DNA of 64,000 nt, taken from assembly GCA_035605975.1 (NCBI GenBank), contig DATNGG010000075.1:4876-68875 (forward strand), given 5' to 3'. The position numbers were made by a program, and so were the translations under genes. The DNA comes from CAIKMD01 sp035605975 (GTDB lineage Bacteria; Pseudomonadota; Alphaproteobacteria; ATCC43930; CGMCC-115725). The notes under the pieces were generated by a model. The model was not told the DNA's origin. It saw only the letters and a list, made by a program, of their open reading frames with translations, and searched no databases. Shown here one piece after another: positions 8,233-16,138 of the stretch (the first letter of the stretch is position 1; every line of letters starts with the position of its first letter).

Positions 8233-8959
8233 GGCGTTGCGCCGCGCGCCGGCGGCGCGCCGCGAGCTGATTGAGCGTCTCGACAGCGATCGAGAAACCG
8301 ATCGCCGCATAGATATAACCGCGCGGCACGTGGAAGCCGAAACCATCGGCGACCAAGGTGGTGCCGATGAGCAAGAGGAAGCTGAACGCCAGCATCTTGA
8401 CCGTCGGATGCCGGCCAATAAACGCCGAGACCGGCGTTGCGAGCAAGAGCATCACCGCCACGGCAATGATGATCGCGGCGGCCATGATCCAAAACTGGTT
8501 CGCCATTCCGACCGCGGTGATGACGCTGTCGAGCGAGAAGACGATGTCGAGCAGGCCGATTTGCAGCACAACCGCGGCAAAGCTGCGCGCGGATGCGCTC
8601 GGTGCTTCGCGATGCGCCGCCTCGCCCTCCTCGATATGCGCGTGAATTTCGCGGGTGCCGCTATAGACGAGATAGAGCCCGCCCGCGGCAAGGATGAGGT
8701 CGCGCCCGGAAAACGCATGCCCCATCACCGCGAAGAGCGGCGCCGTGAGCTTCGCCAGCCAGACGATCGAGGCGAGCAGGAGAAGCCGCGTCAAAAGCGC
8801 GACCGCCAGCCCGAGCCGGCGCGCTGCCGCTTGGCGCTCCGGCGGGAGCCGGCTCGCCAGCACGGCGAGGAAAACGAGATTGTCGGCGCCGAGGACGATC
8901 TCCAGCGTCGTCAGCGCGGCGAGCGCCGCCCAAGCTTCCGGATCGGCGAGCCAGCCCAT
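8195..8959 (-). CDS. TerC-family integral membrane protein
   Basis: A 254-aa polytopic membrane protein. The TerC hallmarks are LEIVLGADNLVFLAVL near residue 19 and GLLDIVFSLDSVITAVG near 135, each carrying conserved acidic residues in membrane helices, and a C-terminal VPRGYIYAAIGFS. TerC-like proteins are linked to metal (Mn2+) export at the inner membrane, and tellurite resistance is only a historical name. It follows the 131-aa membrane protein after 6 bp and converges on yejF with a 38-bp coding overlap. Confidence 0.9.
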   Translation of the reverse strand: MGWLADPEAWAALAALTTLEIVLGADNLVFLAVLASRLPPERQAAARRLGLAVALLTRLLLLASIVWLAKLTAPLFAVMGHAFSGRDLILAAGGLYLVYSGTREIHAHIEEGEAAHREAPSASARSFAAVVLQIGLLDIVFSLDSVITAVGMANQFWIMAAAIIIAVAVMLLLATPVSAFIGRHPTVKMLAFSFLLLIGTTLVADGFGFHVPRGYIYAAIGFSIAVETLNQLAARRRRAAQRLTAPSAPRPLRD

Positions 8960-8965
8960 CGCCGG

Positions 8966-9361
8966 CTAACCGGCATCGCGTCGCGAGGCCGCCGCCGCGA
9001 TTCGCCGCGGCTCGGGCGGCAGAGCAAACCAGTGCGGGTAGCGCCGCTCGAGACTTTCGAGAATGCGCTCGCGGAGCCGGTGGAGCGCGGGCACGTCATC
9101 CGCGAGCAGCAAGAGGCCGAGCGGCAACATCCACAATCCCAGTAGCGGCAGGATCCAGAGCAGTCCGCCGATGCTCAGCAGCAGGCCCGCGGGAATCCGC
9201 GCCCAGCGCGAGGAGGGCTTGCGCAGCCAGCACACCGCCTGGCGAAGGCGCGGCGGAAACCGTTCGATGAGCCGCTCGAGCCGATGCCCGCGCTGATCGC
9301 TCTGCGCGCCGCCCGCCGCGGAGGCGCCGGGCGCTGGGTCGTTCCGGTGGCGAGACAGCAT
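8966..9361 (-). CDS. Small conserved membrane protein, function unknown
   Basis: A 131-aa protein starting at the ATG at 9361 (MLSRHRNDP). The in-frame extension upstream is not protein-like. The centre holds a hydrophobic hairpin, roughly residues 57-85 (AGLLLSIGGLLWILPLLGLWMLPLGLLLL), followed by a basic amphipathic tail with ERRYPHW. It resembles widespread short alphaproteobacterial membrane proteins without an assigned role. Its stop is 6 bp from the terC start, so co-expression is likely. Confidence 0.65.
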   Translation of the reverse strand: MLSRHRNDPAPGASAAGGAQSDQRGHRLERLIERFPPRLRQAVCWLRKPSSRWARIPAGLLLSIGGLLWILPLLGLWMLPLGLLLLADDVPALHRLRERILESLERRYPHWFALPPEPRRIAAAASRRDAG

Positions 9362-9591
9362 CTGCGACCTTCCGCGCTGATTGCGTTGATCGCCGCATCG
9401 CGAGGGCCGACCGGTCGTCATTGAGGCTGTGGATATGTGCGAGCCCACAATGTCGACCGTCCGGCGCAAAAGCGGCGCGGCAAACGGTGATCCGACATCG
9501 CGAGGTTGGCCGCGGGCGCGGCGTCCTCGCCAGAGGGGCCCGGATCGTCTTGGCGAAGTAGATGGGGGCGGCACGGAGCCGGATCAAGCCC

Positions 9592-10017
9592 TCAGGCGCC
9601 GAGCTTCCAGCGCTCGATGACGCGGCGGACGCCGACATCGCCCGGCTGCTCGATGATCCAGCCATGCGTCAGATAAGCCTTCGCGGTAAGGCGGTTGCCG
9701 ATGAAGCCCAAAGCCAGCTGAAGCACGAAGAAGGCGGCGAAGAGCACGCCCTCGGCGCCATGCCTCGTTGCCGCGCTCACCGGCACCCGGCCGATGACGA
9801 GATCGAGGCACCAGAGCGCGAGCACGGCGGCACCCCAGGCATGAAGCCGCCGCCAGAACAACGGCAGGCCGAAAACGCCGGCGAAGAGAAAGAGGTCCCA
9901 GGCGAAGCCGGTTGTGATGCGCTTGACCTTGCCGCCCGCTTTACGGCGCAGGCGAATCGCCGGCGCCAGCGCCGGGCGCGCCGCCTTGCCGGCGCGGGCG
10001 GCGCTAGCGCGGGCCAC
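9592..10017 (-). CDS. Small membrane protein, possibly DUF2628-like
   Basis: About 141 aa. A basic N-terminus rich in Ala and Arg precedes hydrophobic segments (FAWDLFLFAGVFGLPLFWRR, then AAVLALWCLDLVIG and GVLFAAFFVLQLALGFIGN) and ends in AKAYLTHGWIIEQPG. This pattern recalls DUF2628 proteins (a Trp-rich membrane core, then a cytoplasmic tail with RGY/HGW), but the match is tentative. The start is uncertain: TTG at 10023 or GTG at 10017, both inside the end of the aminopeptidase gene. The 230 bp that follow before the next gene hold nothing I recognise. Confidence 0.6.
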   Translation of the reverse strand: MARASAARAGKAARPALAPAIRLRRKAGGKVKRITTGFAWDLFLFAGVFGLPLFWRRLHAWGAAVLALWCLDLVIGRVPVSAATRHGAEGVLFAAFFVLQLALGFIGNRLTAKAYLTHGWIIEQPGDVGVRRVIERWKLGA

Positions 10018-11389
10018 GGCCAAACCGCTTCTCGATCAGCGCATAGAGCGCGCGCAGCCCCAAAGCTTCGCCGCCCTCGGGTCGGCCCGGCCGGCTCTTC
10101 TGGTTCCAGGCATAGGTGTCGATATGCAGCCAGGGCGTTCCCGGCGGAATGAACGCCTCCAGATAGAGCGCCGCGGTGATGGCACCGGCAAAGCTCGATT
10201 CCGAGACATTGTTGAGATCGGCGATCGGCGAGACGATCATCTGCCGGTAGGGCCGCCACAACGGCAAGCGCCACAGCGGATCGCTCTCGGCCGTTCCGGC
10301 GGCGAGTAGATCGGCGGCGAGCGCATCATCATGGGTGAAGAGCGCCGGCAGCTCGGGCCCCAAAGCGGTGCGCGCCGCGCCGGTCAAGGTCGCCATGTCG
10401 ATGACGAGGTCGGGATTCTCGCCGCATGCCTCGTGCAGCGCATCGCAGAGAATGAGCCGGCCCTCGGCATCGGTATTGCCGACCTCGACCGTCATGCCCT
10501 TGCGCGTCTTGATGATGTCGAGCGGGCGAAAGGCGTTGCCCGCAACGGCATTCTCGACCGCCGGCACCAGGACGCGCAGCCGCAGCGGCAGCTTTGCCTC
10601 CATCACCGCCGAGGCGAGGCCGAGCAAGGTCGCGGCACCGCCCATATCCTTCTTCATCAGCCGCATGCCGCCCGCGGGCTTCAAATCGAGCCCGCCGGTA
10701 TCGAAGCACACGCCCTTGCCGACGAGGGTGAGCTTGCGCGCGCGCTCATCGCCCCAAATGAAATCGATGAGGCATGGGGGCTTGGCCGCGGCGCGGCCGA
10801 CCGCATGGATGGTCGGGTAGTTCTCGGCGAGCAGCTCGTCGCCGACAAGGACGCGGTAGCGCGCGCCGTGACGCGCCGCAAGATCGCGCGCCGCGGCGGC
10901 GAGCTCGGGCGGTCCCATATCCTCGGCCGGCGTGTTGATGAGATCGCGGGCGAGCCCCATCCCGCTGGAGAGGCGGCCGACCAGGCCGCGATCGGCCTCG
11001 GCCGGCCAGACCAGCTTGGACCAGCCGCGGTCGCGCGGCTTGTAGCGGGTGAAGGCGTAGCAGCCGAGCGCCCAGCCCAGGGCGAAATTGGTGGCCGCAG
11101 CCGGCGCGATATCGCCCTCGAGCCGGTAGACATCGGGCGGCAGACTGTCCGGCAGAGCCGCCAAAGCCCAAAGCTCCTCCCCGGCGCGCAGCCCGACCAG
11201 CACATGCGCAAGGCGCCCGGCAGCATCGGGCAGCAGCGCGACCTTGCCGGCCGCACCGACGAAGCCCGTCGCCGCCACCCAGCGCCGCTGCATCTCGTCG
11301 AGCCGGGCAAGCACCCCCGGCAGGCTCTCCTCGGTCACGGGCCTGATCGGTATGGCCGAAGCGCTTTCAGCAATCAGATACTCAAGCAA
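10004..11389 (-). CDS. Leucyl aminopeptidase family protein (peptidase M17)
   Basis: A 461-aa cytoplasmic dizinc aminopeptidase. The M17 catalytic domain contains VGKGVCFDTGGLDLKPA (metal-binding Lys and Asp), MKKDMGGAA, and the family signature NTDAEGRLIL followed by DMATLTGAARTALG. The start is most likely the TTG at 11387-11389 (LLEYLIAES), which has GGAGG at 11396-11400 six bases upstream; no ATG occurs between it and non-homologous sequence. It is divergent from the GST gene. Likely role: turnover of peptides, including those from the Yej importer. Confidence 0.88.
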   Translation of the reverse strand: MLEYLIAESASAIPIRPVTEESLPGVLARLDEMQRRWVAATGFVGAAGKVALLPDAAGRLAHVLVGLRAGEELWALAALPDSLPPDVYRLEGDIAPAAATNFALGWALGCYAFTRYKPRDRGWSKLVWPAEADRGLVGRLSSGMGLARDLINTPAEDMGPPELAAAARDLAARHGARYRVLVGDELLAENYPTIHAVGRAAAKPPCLIDFIWGDERARKLTLVGKGVCFDTGGLDLKPAGGMRLMKKDMGGAATLLGLASAVMEAKLPLRLRVLVPAVENAVAGNAFRPLDIIKTRKGMTVEVGNTDAEGRLILCDALHEACGENPDLVIDMATLTGAARTALGPELPALFTHDDALAADLLAAGTAESDPLWRLPLWRPYRQMIVSPIADLNNVSESSFAGAITAALYLEAFIPPGTPWLHIDTYAWNQKSRPGRPEGGEALGLRALYALIEKRFGRGPR

Positions 11390-11474
11390 GCGAGGCCTCC
11401 GCGGCGCCGGGGTTGCGTGGGCCCCCTGCCCTCGCCAGATTGGCAGGGGGTCGTCACTGGGTGGAGGATAGCCG

Positions 11475-12125
11475 ATGCCAGAGTTCACCATCTATATCGG
11501 CAATAAGAACTATTCATCCTGGTCGCTGCGCGCCTGGCTGATGCTGAAGCAGACCCGGGCGGCGTTCCGCGAGGTGGTGATCCCGATCGGCCGGCCGACG
11601 ACGCGGGCGGAAATCCTGCGCCACTCCCCCTCCGGCAAGGTGCCGGCGCTCGTCCATGATTCGGGGACGGTGTGGGAATCCCTCGCCATCGGCGAGTACC
11701 TCGCCGAGCTCTTCCCCGAGGCCAAGCTCTGGCCGGAGGGGCAGGAGGCGCGCGCCCATGCCCGCGCCGTCAGCCAAGAGATGCATGCGGGGTTTCTGGC
11801 GCTGCGCCAGCACTTTCCGATGAATATGCGCTCGGTCTTCGAGCGCGCGATCATTCCCGAGATCCAGGGCGACATCGACCGCATCACCGCGCTCTGGCAC
11901 GATTGTCGCAAGCAATTCGGCGTCGGCGGGCCGTTCCTTTTCGGCAGCTTTACCATCGCCGATGCGATGTTCGCGCCGGTCGTCAGCCGCTTCCGCACCT
12001 TCAAAGTGCCGCTGGAGCGCGAGACCGAAGCCTATGCCGCTTCCGTGACCGCCTGGCCCGCCTATCAGGAATGGCTTGCCGCCGCCCGCAACGAGCCGAT
12101 GATCATCGAGCAGTGGGAATTCTAG
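11475..12125 (+). CDS. Glutathione S-transferase family protein
   Basis: A 216-aa cytoplasmic GST. The N-terminal thioredoxin fold begins FTIYIGNKNYSSWSLRAWL, with the SSW segment at the usual catalytic Ser position, then SGKVPALV and the glutathione-binding WESLAIGEYLAE. The helical C-terminal domain contains FGSFTIADAMFAPV. The substrate is not predictable. A GGAGG lies just upstream of the ATG. The gene faces away from the M17 peptidase and ends about 45 bp before the glycine riboswitch. Confidence 0.9.
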   Translation: MPEFTIYIGNKNYSSWSLRAWLMLKQTRAAFREVVIPIGRPTTRAEILRHSPSGKVPALVHDSGTVWESLAIGEYLAELFPEAKLWPEGQEARAHARAVSQEMHAGFLALRQHFPMNMRSVFERAIIPEIQGDIDRITALWHDCRKQFGVGGPFLFGSFTIADAMFAPVVSRFRTFKVPLERETEAYAASVTAWPAYQEWLAAARNEPMIIEQWEF

Positions 12126-12171
12126 CCCGGCGCAAGCCCGGTGTGGTAAGCTCGGCCCGGCTCGACAAGCC

Positions 12172-12358
12172 ACGACAGAAGAGATCGGACTTCGGTCCGG
12201 CGCCGAAGGAGAAACCGCCCCGGAAACTCTCAGGCAAAAGGACTGTCGCGGAAGAGCACTCTGGAAAGCAAGCGCGCCGCGCTGATTGGCGACGCGCTTC
12301 ACCGACGAGGTAAACCCGCTGTCGCGGGCGAATCTTTCAGGTCTAGGACAGAGGGGGT
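12172..12358 (+). ncRNA. Tandem glycine riboswitch
   Basis: Two consecutive glycine aptamers are recognisable. Aptamer 1 has the core CGCCGAAGGAG (12201-12211) and AACTCTCAGGCAAAAGGAC (about 12225-12243). Aptamer 2 has CACCGACGAGG (12300-12310) and AATCTTTCAGGTCTAGGAC (12331-12349), with a short P1 pairing CTCTG (12259-12263) to CAGAG (12349-12353). It sits in the leader of malate synthase, 50 bp before the start codon. In other alphaproteobacteria such a switch upstream of malate synthase turns the gene on with glycine, linking glycine-derived glyoxylate to malate. Confidence 0.93.
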
Positions 12359-12390
12359 GCCGCTGCCGTGTCGCGGTTGCGGACCCCTTT
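12354..12390 (+). terminator. Candidate expression-platform hairpin of the glycine riboswitch
   Basis: GGGGT-G-CCGC (12354-12363) can pair with GCGGACCCC (12379-12387) as nine base pairs with one bulged G, followed by only three T residues. It begins at the last base of aptamer-2 P1, so ligand-dependent competition is plausible. The short T-run makes it a weak intrinsic terminator at best; control of translation or Rho access is equally possible. The Shine-Dalgarno GGAGG at 12397-12401 lies outside the stem. Confidence 0.4.
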
Positions 12391-12407
12391 CGATCCGGAG
12401 GCCAGCA

Positions 12408-14012
12408 ATGAACCCGCACACCACGCTCAAATCACGCGACGTCGAGATTCGTGCAACGATCGCGCCCGAGCACGCCAAGATACTGACCCAAGAGGCGATC
12501 GAGTTCATCGTCGCGCTGGAGCGCAAATTCGGCGCGGAGCGGCGCCGGCTCCTTGCCGAGCGCGCGGCCGTGCAGGCAAAGCTTGATGCAGGCTGGCGAC
12601 CGGATTTCCCGGCCGAGACCAGCGCCATCCGCAACGCCGATTGGACGGTCGCGCCCTTGCCCAAGGACCTGCTCGACCGGCGCGTCGAGATCACCGGCCC
12701 GACCGACCGCAAGATGGTCATCAACGCGCTCAATTCCGGCGCCAATGTGTTCATGGCCGATTTCGAGGATGCGAACACACCGAGCTGGCACAATCTCGTC
12801 GACGGCCAGCTCAATCTTTTCGATGCAGTGCGGCGGCAGATCAGCTTCGATGACCCCGCCAATGGACGGCATTACGAGCTGAATCCCAAACCCGCCGTGC
12901 TGCTGGTGCGCCCGCGCGGCTGGCATTTACCCGAGGCTCATCTGCTGGTCGATGGCGCGTCGATCTCGGGCTCGCTGTTCGATTTCGGGCTCTATTTCTT
13001 CCACAACGCCAAGGAGCTGCTGGCGCGCGGCACCGGGCCCTATTTCTATTTGCCGAAGCTTGAGAGCCGGCATGAGGCCAAGCTCTGGAACGACGTCTTC
13101 ATCGAAAGCCAGCGCGCGCTCGGCCTGCCACAGGGCACGATCAAGGCGACGGTCCTGATCGAGACGATCATGGCGGCCTTCGAGATGGACGAAATTCTCC
13201 ACGCGCTCAAGGATCATTCCTCGGGCCTCAATTGCGGCCGCTGGGATTACATCTACAGCTTCATCAAGAAGTTCAGCGAGGACCCCAAGGCGGTCATGCC
13301 GGACCGCGCGCAGGTGACGATGACCGCACCGTTCCTGCGCTCTTACAGCCTTCATCTCATCAAGACCTGCCACCGCCGCAGCATCCATGCCATGGGCGGC
13401 ATGGCGGCACAGATTCCGATCCGCAACGATGCCGCGGCGAACGAGGCGGCGATGGAGAAGGTTCGCGCCGACAAGCTGCGCGAGGCGGGCGATGGGCATG
13501 ACGGAACTTGGGTCGCGCATCCGGGTCTCGTCGGCATCGCCAAGGAGATTTTCGATAAGGCAATGCCCGGGCCCAACCAGATTGCTCGCAAGCGTCAGGA
13601 CGTGAACGTCACCGCCGCCGATCTGCTGCAAGTTCCGCAAGGCAGCATCACTGAAGCAGGATTGCGGCAGAATCTCAATGTCGGCATCGGCTATCTCGAA
13701 GCCTGGCTTCGCGGCACCGGCTGCGTTCCGCTCTATCATCTGATGGAGGACGCGGCGACTGCGGAGATCAGCCGTGCGCAAGTGTGGCAATGGATTCGTC
13801 ACAAGGCGAAGCTCGGCGACGGGCGCATCATCGATCTCGCGCTCTGCAATCGGCTGCTCGACGAGGAACTGGGCAAGCTCAAAGCAGCGGCGCAGCCGGG
13901 CAACCGCTATGACGACGCGGCGCGGATTTTCCGCGACCTCATCGCGGCCGAGCGCTTCCCCGAATTCCTGACGCTGCCCGCCTATGAGGCGCTCATCGCT
14001 GAAGGCGCCTGA
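12408..14012 (+). CDS. aceB: Malate synthase A
   Basis: A 534-aa cytoplasmic enzyme that condenses glyoxylate with acetyl-CoA to malate. The size and order match the A isoform. Landmarks are MADFEDANTPSWHNLVDGQ (Mg2+-site Glu/Asp), LLVRPRGWHL, the conserved IETIMAAFEMDEIL, LNCGRWDYIYSFIKK and the C-terminal NLNVGIGYLEAWLRG with EDAATAEISRAQVWQW. The ATG at 12408 has GGAGG seven bases upstream. Expression is probably glycine-responsive through the upstream riboswitch. No isocitrate lyase gene is in the window, so glyoxylate here may come from glycine or purine and heterocycle breakdown. Confidence 0.95.
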   Translation: MNPHTTLKSRDVEIRATIAPEHAKILTQEAIEFIVALERKFGAERRRLLAERAAVQAKLDAGWRPDFPAETSAIRNADWTVAPLPKDLLDRRVEITGPTDRKMVINALNSGANVFMADFEDANTPSWHNLVDGQLNLFDAVRRQISFDDPANGRHYELNPKPAVLLVRPRGWHLPEAHLLVDGASISGSLFDFGLYFFHNAKELLARGTGPYFYLPKLESRHEAKLWNDVFIESQRALGLPQGTIKATVLIETIMAAFEMDEILHALKDHSSGLNCGRWDYIYSFIKKFSEDPKAVMPDRAQVTMTAPFLRSYSLHLIKTCHRRSIHAMGGMAAQIPIRNDAAANEAAMEKVRADKLREAGDGHDGTWVAHPGLVGIAKEIFDKAMPGPNQIARKRQDVNVTAADLLQVPQGSITEAGLRQNLNVGIGYLEAWLRGTGCVPLYHLMEDAATAEISRAQVWQWIRHKAKLGDGRIIDLALCNRLLDEELGKLKAAAQPGNRYDDAARIFRDLIAAERFPEFLTLPAYEALIAEGA

Positions 14013-14019
14013 GCGCGGC

Positions 14020-15606
14020 CTAGTTCACGCGCACGAAGCGCAGCGGAAAGCTGCCGTCCGGCTGCTGTACGAGCTCGATGGTCTTGCGTGTCGCCCAGAC
14101 GAGCTGCTGCTGGTGCAGCGGGATATAGGCGATATCGTCCTTGACCATCGCCAGGGCCTCGCGCAACAGGCCGAGGCGCTTCTCCTCATCCGTTTCGCCG
14201 GCGATGCGTTGGAGCAGCGCATCGAGCTTGGGGTTGGAATAGCCGCCGAAATTCGCATCGCCCCGATGCGCCTCCTTGTCGCGCGTCGCCGCGAGATTGA
14301 CGAGCGCGTTGAACGCATCGCCGGACTCCGACGTCCAGCCCATCAGGAAGAGATCGGCCGAATGGTCGAAGGTGAGCAGCTTTTGGAAGAACTTGCCGCG
14401 CGGCTCGGCATCGAGGCGCAGCTTGACGCCAATTTTCGAGAGCATCGCGACCATGGCGGTGCAGATCGCCTCGTCATTGACGTAGCGATCATTGGGACAG
14501 AGCAGCCCCGCGGAGAAGCCGCGCGGATAGCCGGCTTGGGCGAGAAGCGCTTTCGCCGCGGCCGGATCATAGGGGAGGCGCCGATTGAGCGCCGGATCGA
14601 AGCCCGCGACGCCCGGCCCGACCAGCAAGCCGGCGGGCGTCGCAAAGCCGCGCATGACCTTCGTCTTGATCGTGTCCTCGTCGATCGCCTGATAGAGCGC
14701 CTGGCGCACGCGCCGGTCGCGCAACGGGTTTCGCCCCTTCACGTCGCTTTGCGTCAACGCATCGCGCGCGACATCGAAGCCGAGGAAGATGGTGCGCAGC
14801 TCAGGGCCTTGCACGAGGCGCGCACCCGCCGCGCGCGCAATGCCATCGGTCAGGGGCGGCGGTACGGAATAGAGCATGTCGAGCGTCCCGGCGCGGAGCG
14901 CCTTCACCGCCTTTGCGCCCGCCATCGGCTGGAAAATCACCCGGTCGAGATTGTGCTCGGGGCGATCCCACCAATTGGGATTGGCGACGAGGATGGTTTC
15001 CTTGTCGGGCACGCGGCTTTCGAGCGCGAAGGGTCCGGTGCCGTTGGCATGATCGCTCGCGTAATTCTCTTCGCCCTTCAGCGCGTCGGCCGGCTGTTCG
15101 GCATCGTTCTCGGCGCACCATTTGGCGCTCATCATGTCCCAATCGGCGACTTCACCGGGCAGCAGCGGATCGGGGCGGTAAGTCGAAATATCGACGGTGA
15201 AATCGTCGATCTTCGTCACGTCGCGAATGGCAGCGAGCGCGCTTGCGAGATTCGAGCCCGGACCTCGCGCCCGCGCGAAGGAGAACACCACGTCGTCGCT
15301 GGTGAAAGGCGTGCCGTCCTGAAAGCGCGCGCCGCGGCGCAGAGTGAAGCGCCAGCGGTCGGGCGCCATTTGCGACCACGCCGTTGCAAGCGCGGGCTCG
15401 AGGCGAAAGCCGCGGCCCCGCCGCACCAGCGGCTCGTAGATGTTCGAATCGAAGGACAGCAGAAACGTCTCTTGGCGCGCATAGGGATCGAGCGAGAAGA
15501 CGTCGCGATCATTGCTCCAGCGGAAGGTCGCGGCGCCCGCGCTCGCCGCCGCCATCACACCGGCGAGAGCGAGCAGTGCCGCCGCCAAGACGCTCGATCG
15601 TCGCAT
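14020..15606 (-). CDS. Periplasmic binding protein, family 5 (peptide/nickel/dipeptide type), orphan
   Basis: A 528-aa SBP_bac_5 protein. A signal peptide covers about residues 1-25 (ending SAGA). The mature part begins TFRWSNDRDVFSLDPY and holds the family motif LRRGARFQDGTPFTSDDVVFSF and a late NFGGYSNPKLDALL. Such proteins bind oligopeptides, glutathione, nickel chelates or opines; the ligand is not predictable. No permease or ATPase gene adjoins it, so it must use a transporter encoded elsewhere. It converges on aceB with a 7-bp gap. Confidence 0.85.
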   Translation of the reverse strand: MRRSSVLAAALLALAGVMAAASAGAATFRWSNDRDVFSLDPYARQETFLLSFDSNIYEPLVRRGRGFRLEPALATAWSQMAPDRWRFTLRRGARFQDGTPFTSDDVVFSFARARGPGSNLASALAAIRDVTKIDDFTVDISTYRPDPLLPGEVADWDMMSAKWCAENDAEQPADALKGEENYASDHANGTGPFALESRVPDKETILVANPNWWDRPEHNLDRVIFQPMAGAKAVKALRAGTLDMLYSVPPPLTDGIARAAGARLVQGPELRTIFLGFDVARDALTQSDVKGRNPLRDRRVRQALYQAIDEDTIKTKVMRGFATPAGLLVGPGVAGFDPALNRRLPYDPAAAKALLAQAGYPRGFSAGLLCPNDRYVNDEAICTAMVAMLSKIGVKLRLDAEPRGKFFQKLLTFDHSADLFLMGWTSESGDAFNALVNLAATRDKEAHRGDANFGGYSNPKLDALLQRIAGETDEEKRLGLLREALAMVKDDIAYIPLHQQQLVWATRKTIELVQQPDGSFPLRFVRVN

Positions 15607-15724
15607 TCGCCTGTCGCTCTCCTCGGATCGGCTTTTCGCGGTTGGGCGGCCAGAGTTTGCCGCGCGGCTTGCAGTGTCAACGGCTTTTGGCGAAAACTGT
15701 GGCGGAATCGGCGAGAGGGTCGAG

Positions 15725-16129
15725 ATGGCCGTGATCTATGTGGCGCGCAGCGCCAAGCTCGCGAAATGGGCCTCGGATGTCGGGCTGAGCAAGCATGTCT
15801 TCAAGCTCGGCGTCGCCGAAGAGCCGGTGAAGGAGCTCGCGGCGGCGGGCTGGGCCGGCGAGACCGACTGGACCATCGTCAAGAAAGAGCAAGCGGGCGA
15901 GCTCGACGAGGCGACCGCGATCGAGCGCTTGGCGCGCCGCGAGACGCTGATCGATCCGCGCTACTATCCGCGCATCAAGGAGACGCCCGGCCTTTTCAAG
16001 GTCGATCCGCATCATGTCGAGAGCCATATCATCGTCGGCCGCGCGCTCGAAGGCGGCGGCGAGCGCGCCGAGCTGAAGCTGAAGCCCGGCGATTTCGCGT
16101 CCTATCTCATCACCAATGCGCGGCGCTGA
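15725..16129 (+). CDS. Conserved hypothetical protein
   Basis: A 134-aa protein starting MAVIYVARSAKLAKWASDVG at the ATG at 15725; the longer upstream frame reads through a non-coding region. No signal peptide or membrane helix is visible. The opening IYVARS... with FKLGVAEEPVKEL vaguely recalls small GIY-YIG-like nucleases, but the catalytic Arg/Glu pattern is not convincing, so I assign no function. It lies alone between two minus-strand genes, ending 9 bp before the end of the amidase. Confidence 0.6.
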   Translation: MAVIYVARSAKLAKWASDVGLSKHVFKLGVAEEPVKELAAAGWAGETDWTIVKKEQAGELDEATAIERLARRETLIDPRYYPRIKETPGLFKVDPHHVESHIIVGRALEGGGERAELKLKPGDFASYLITNARR

Positions 16130-16138
16130 GCGAAGGCG

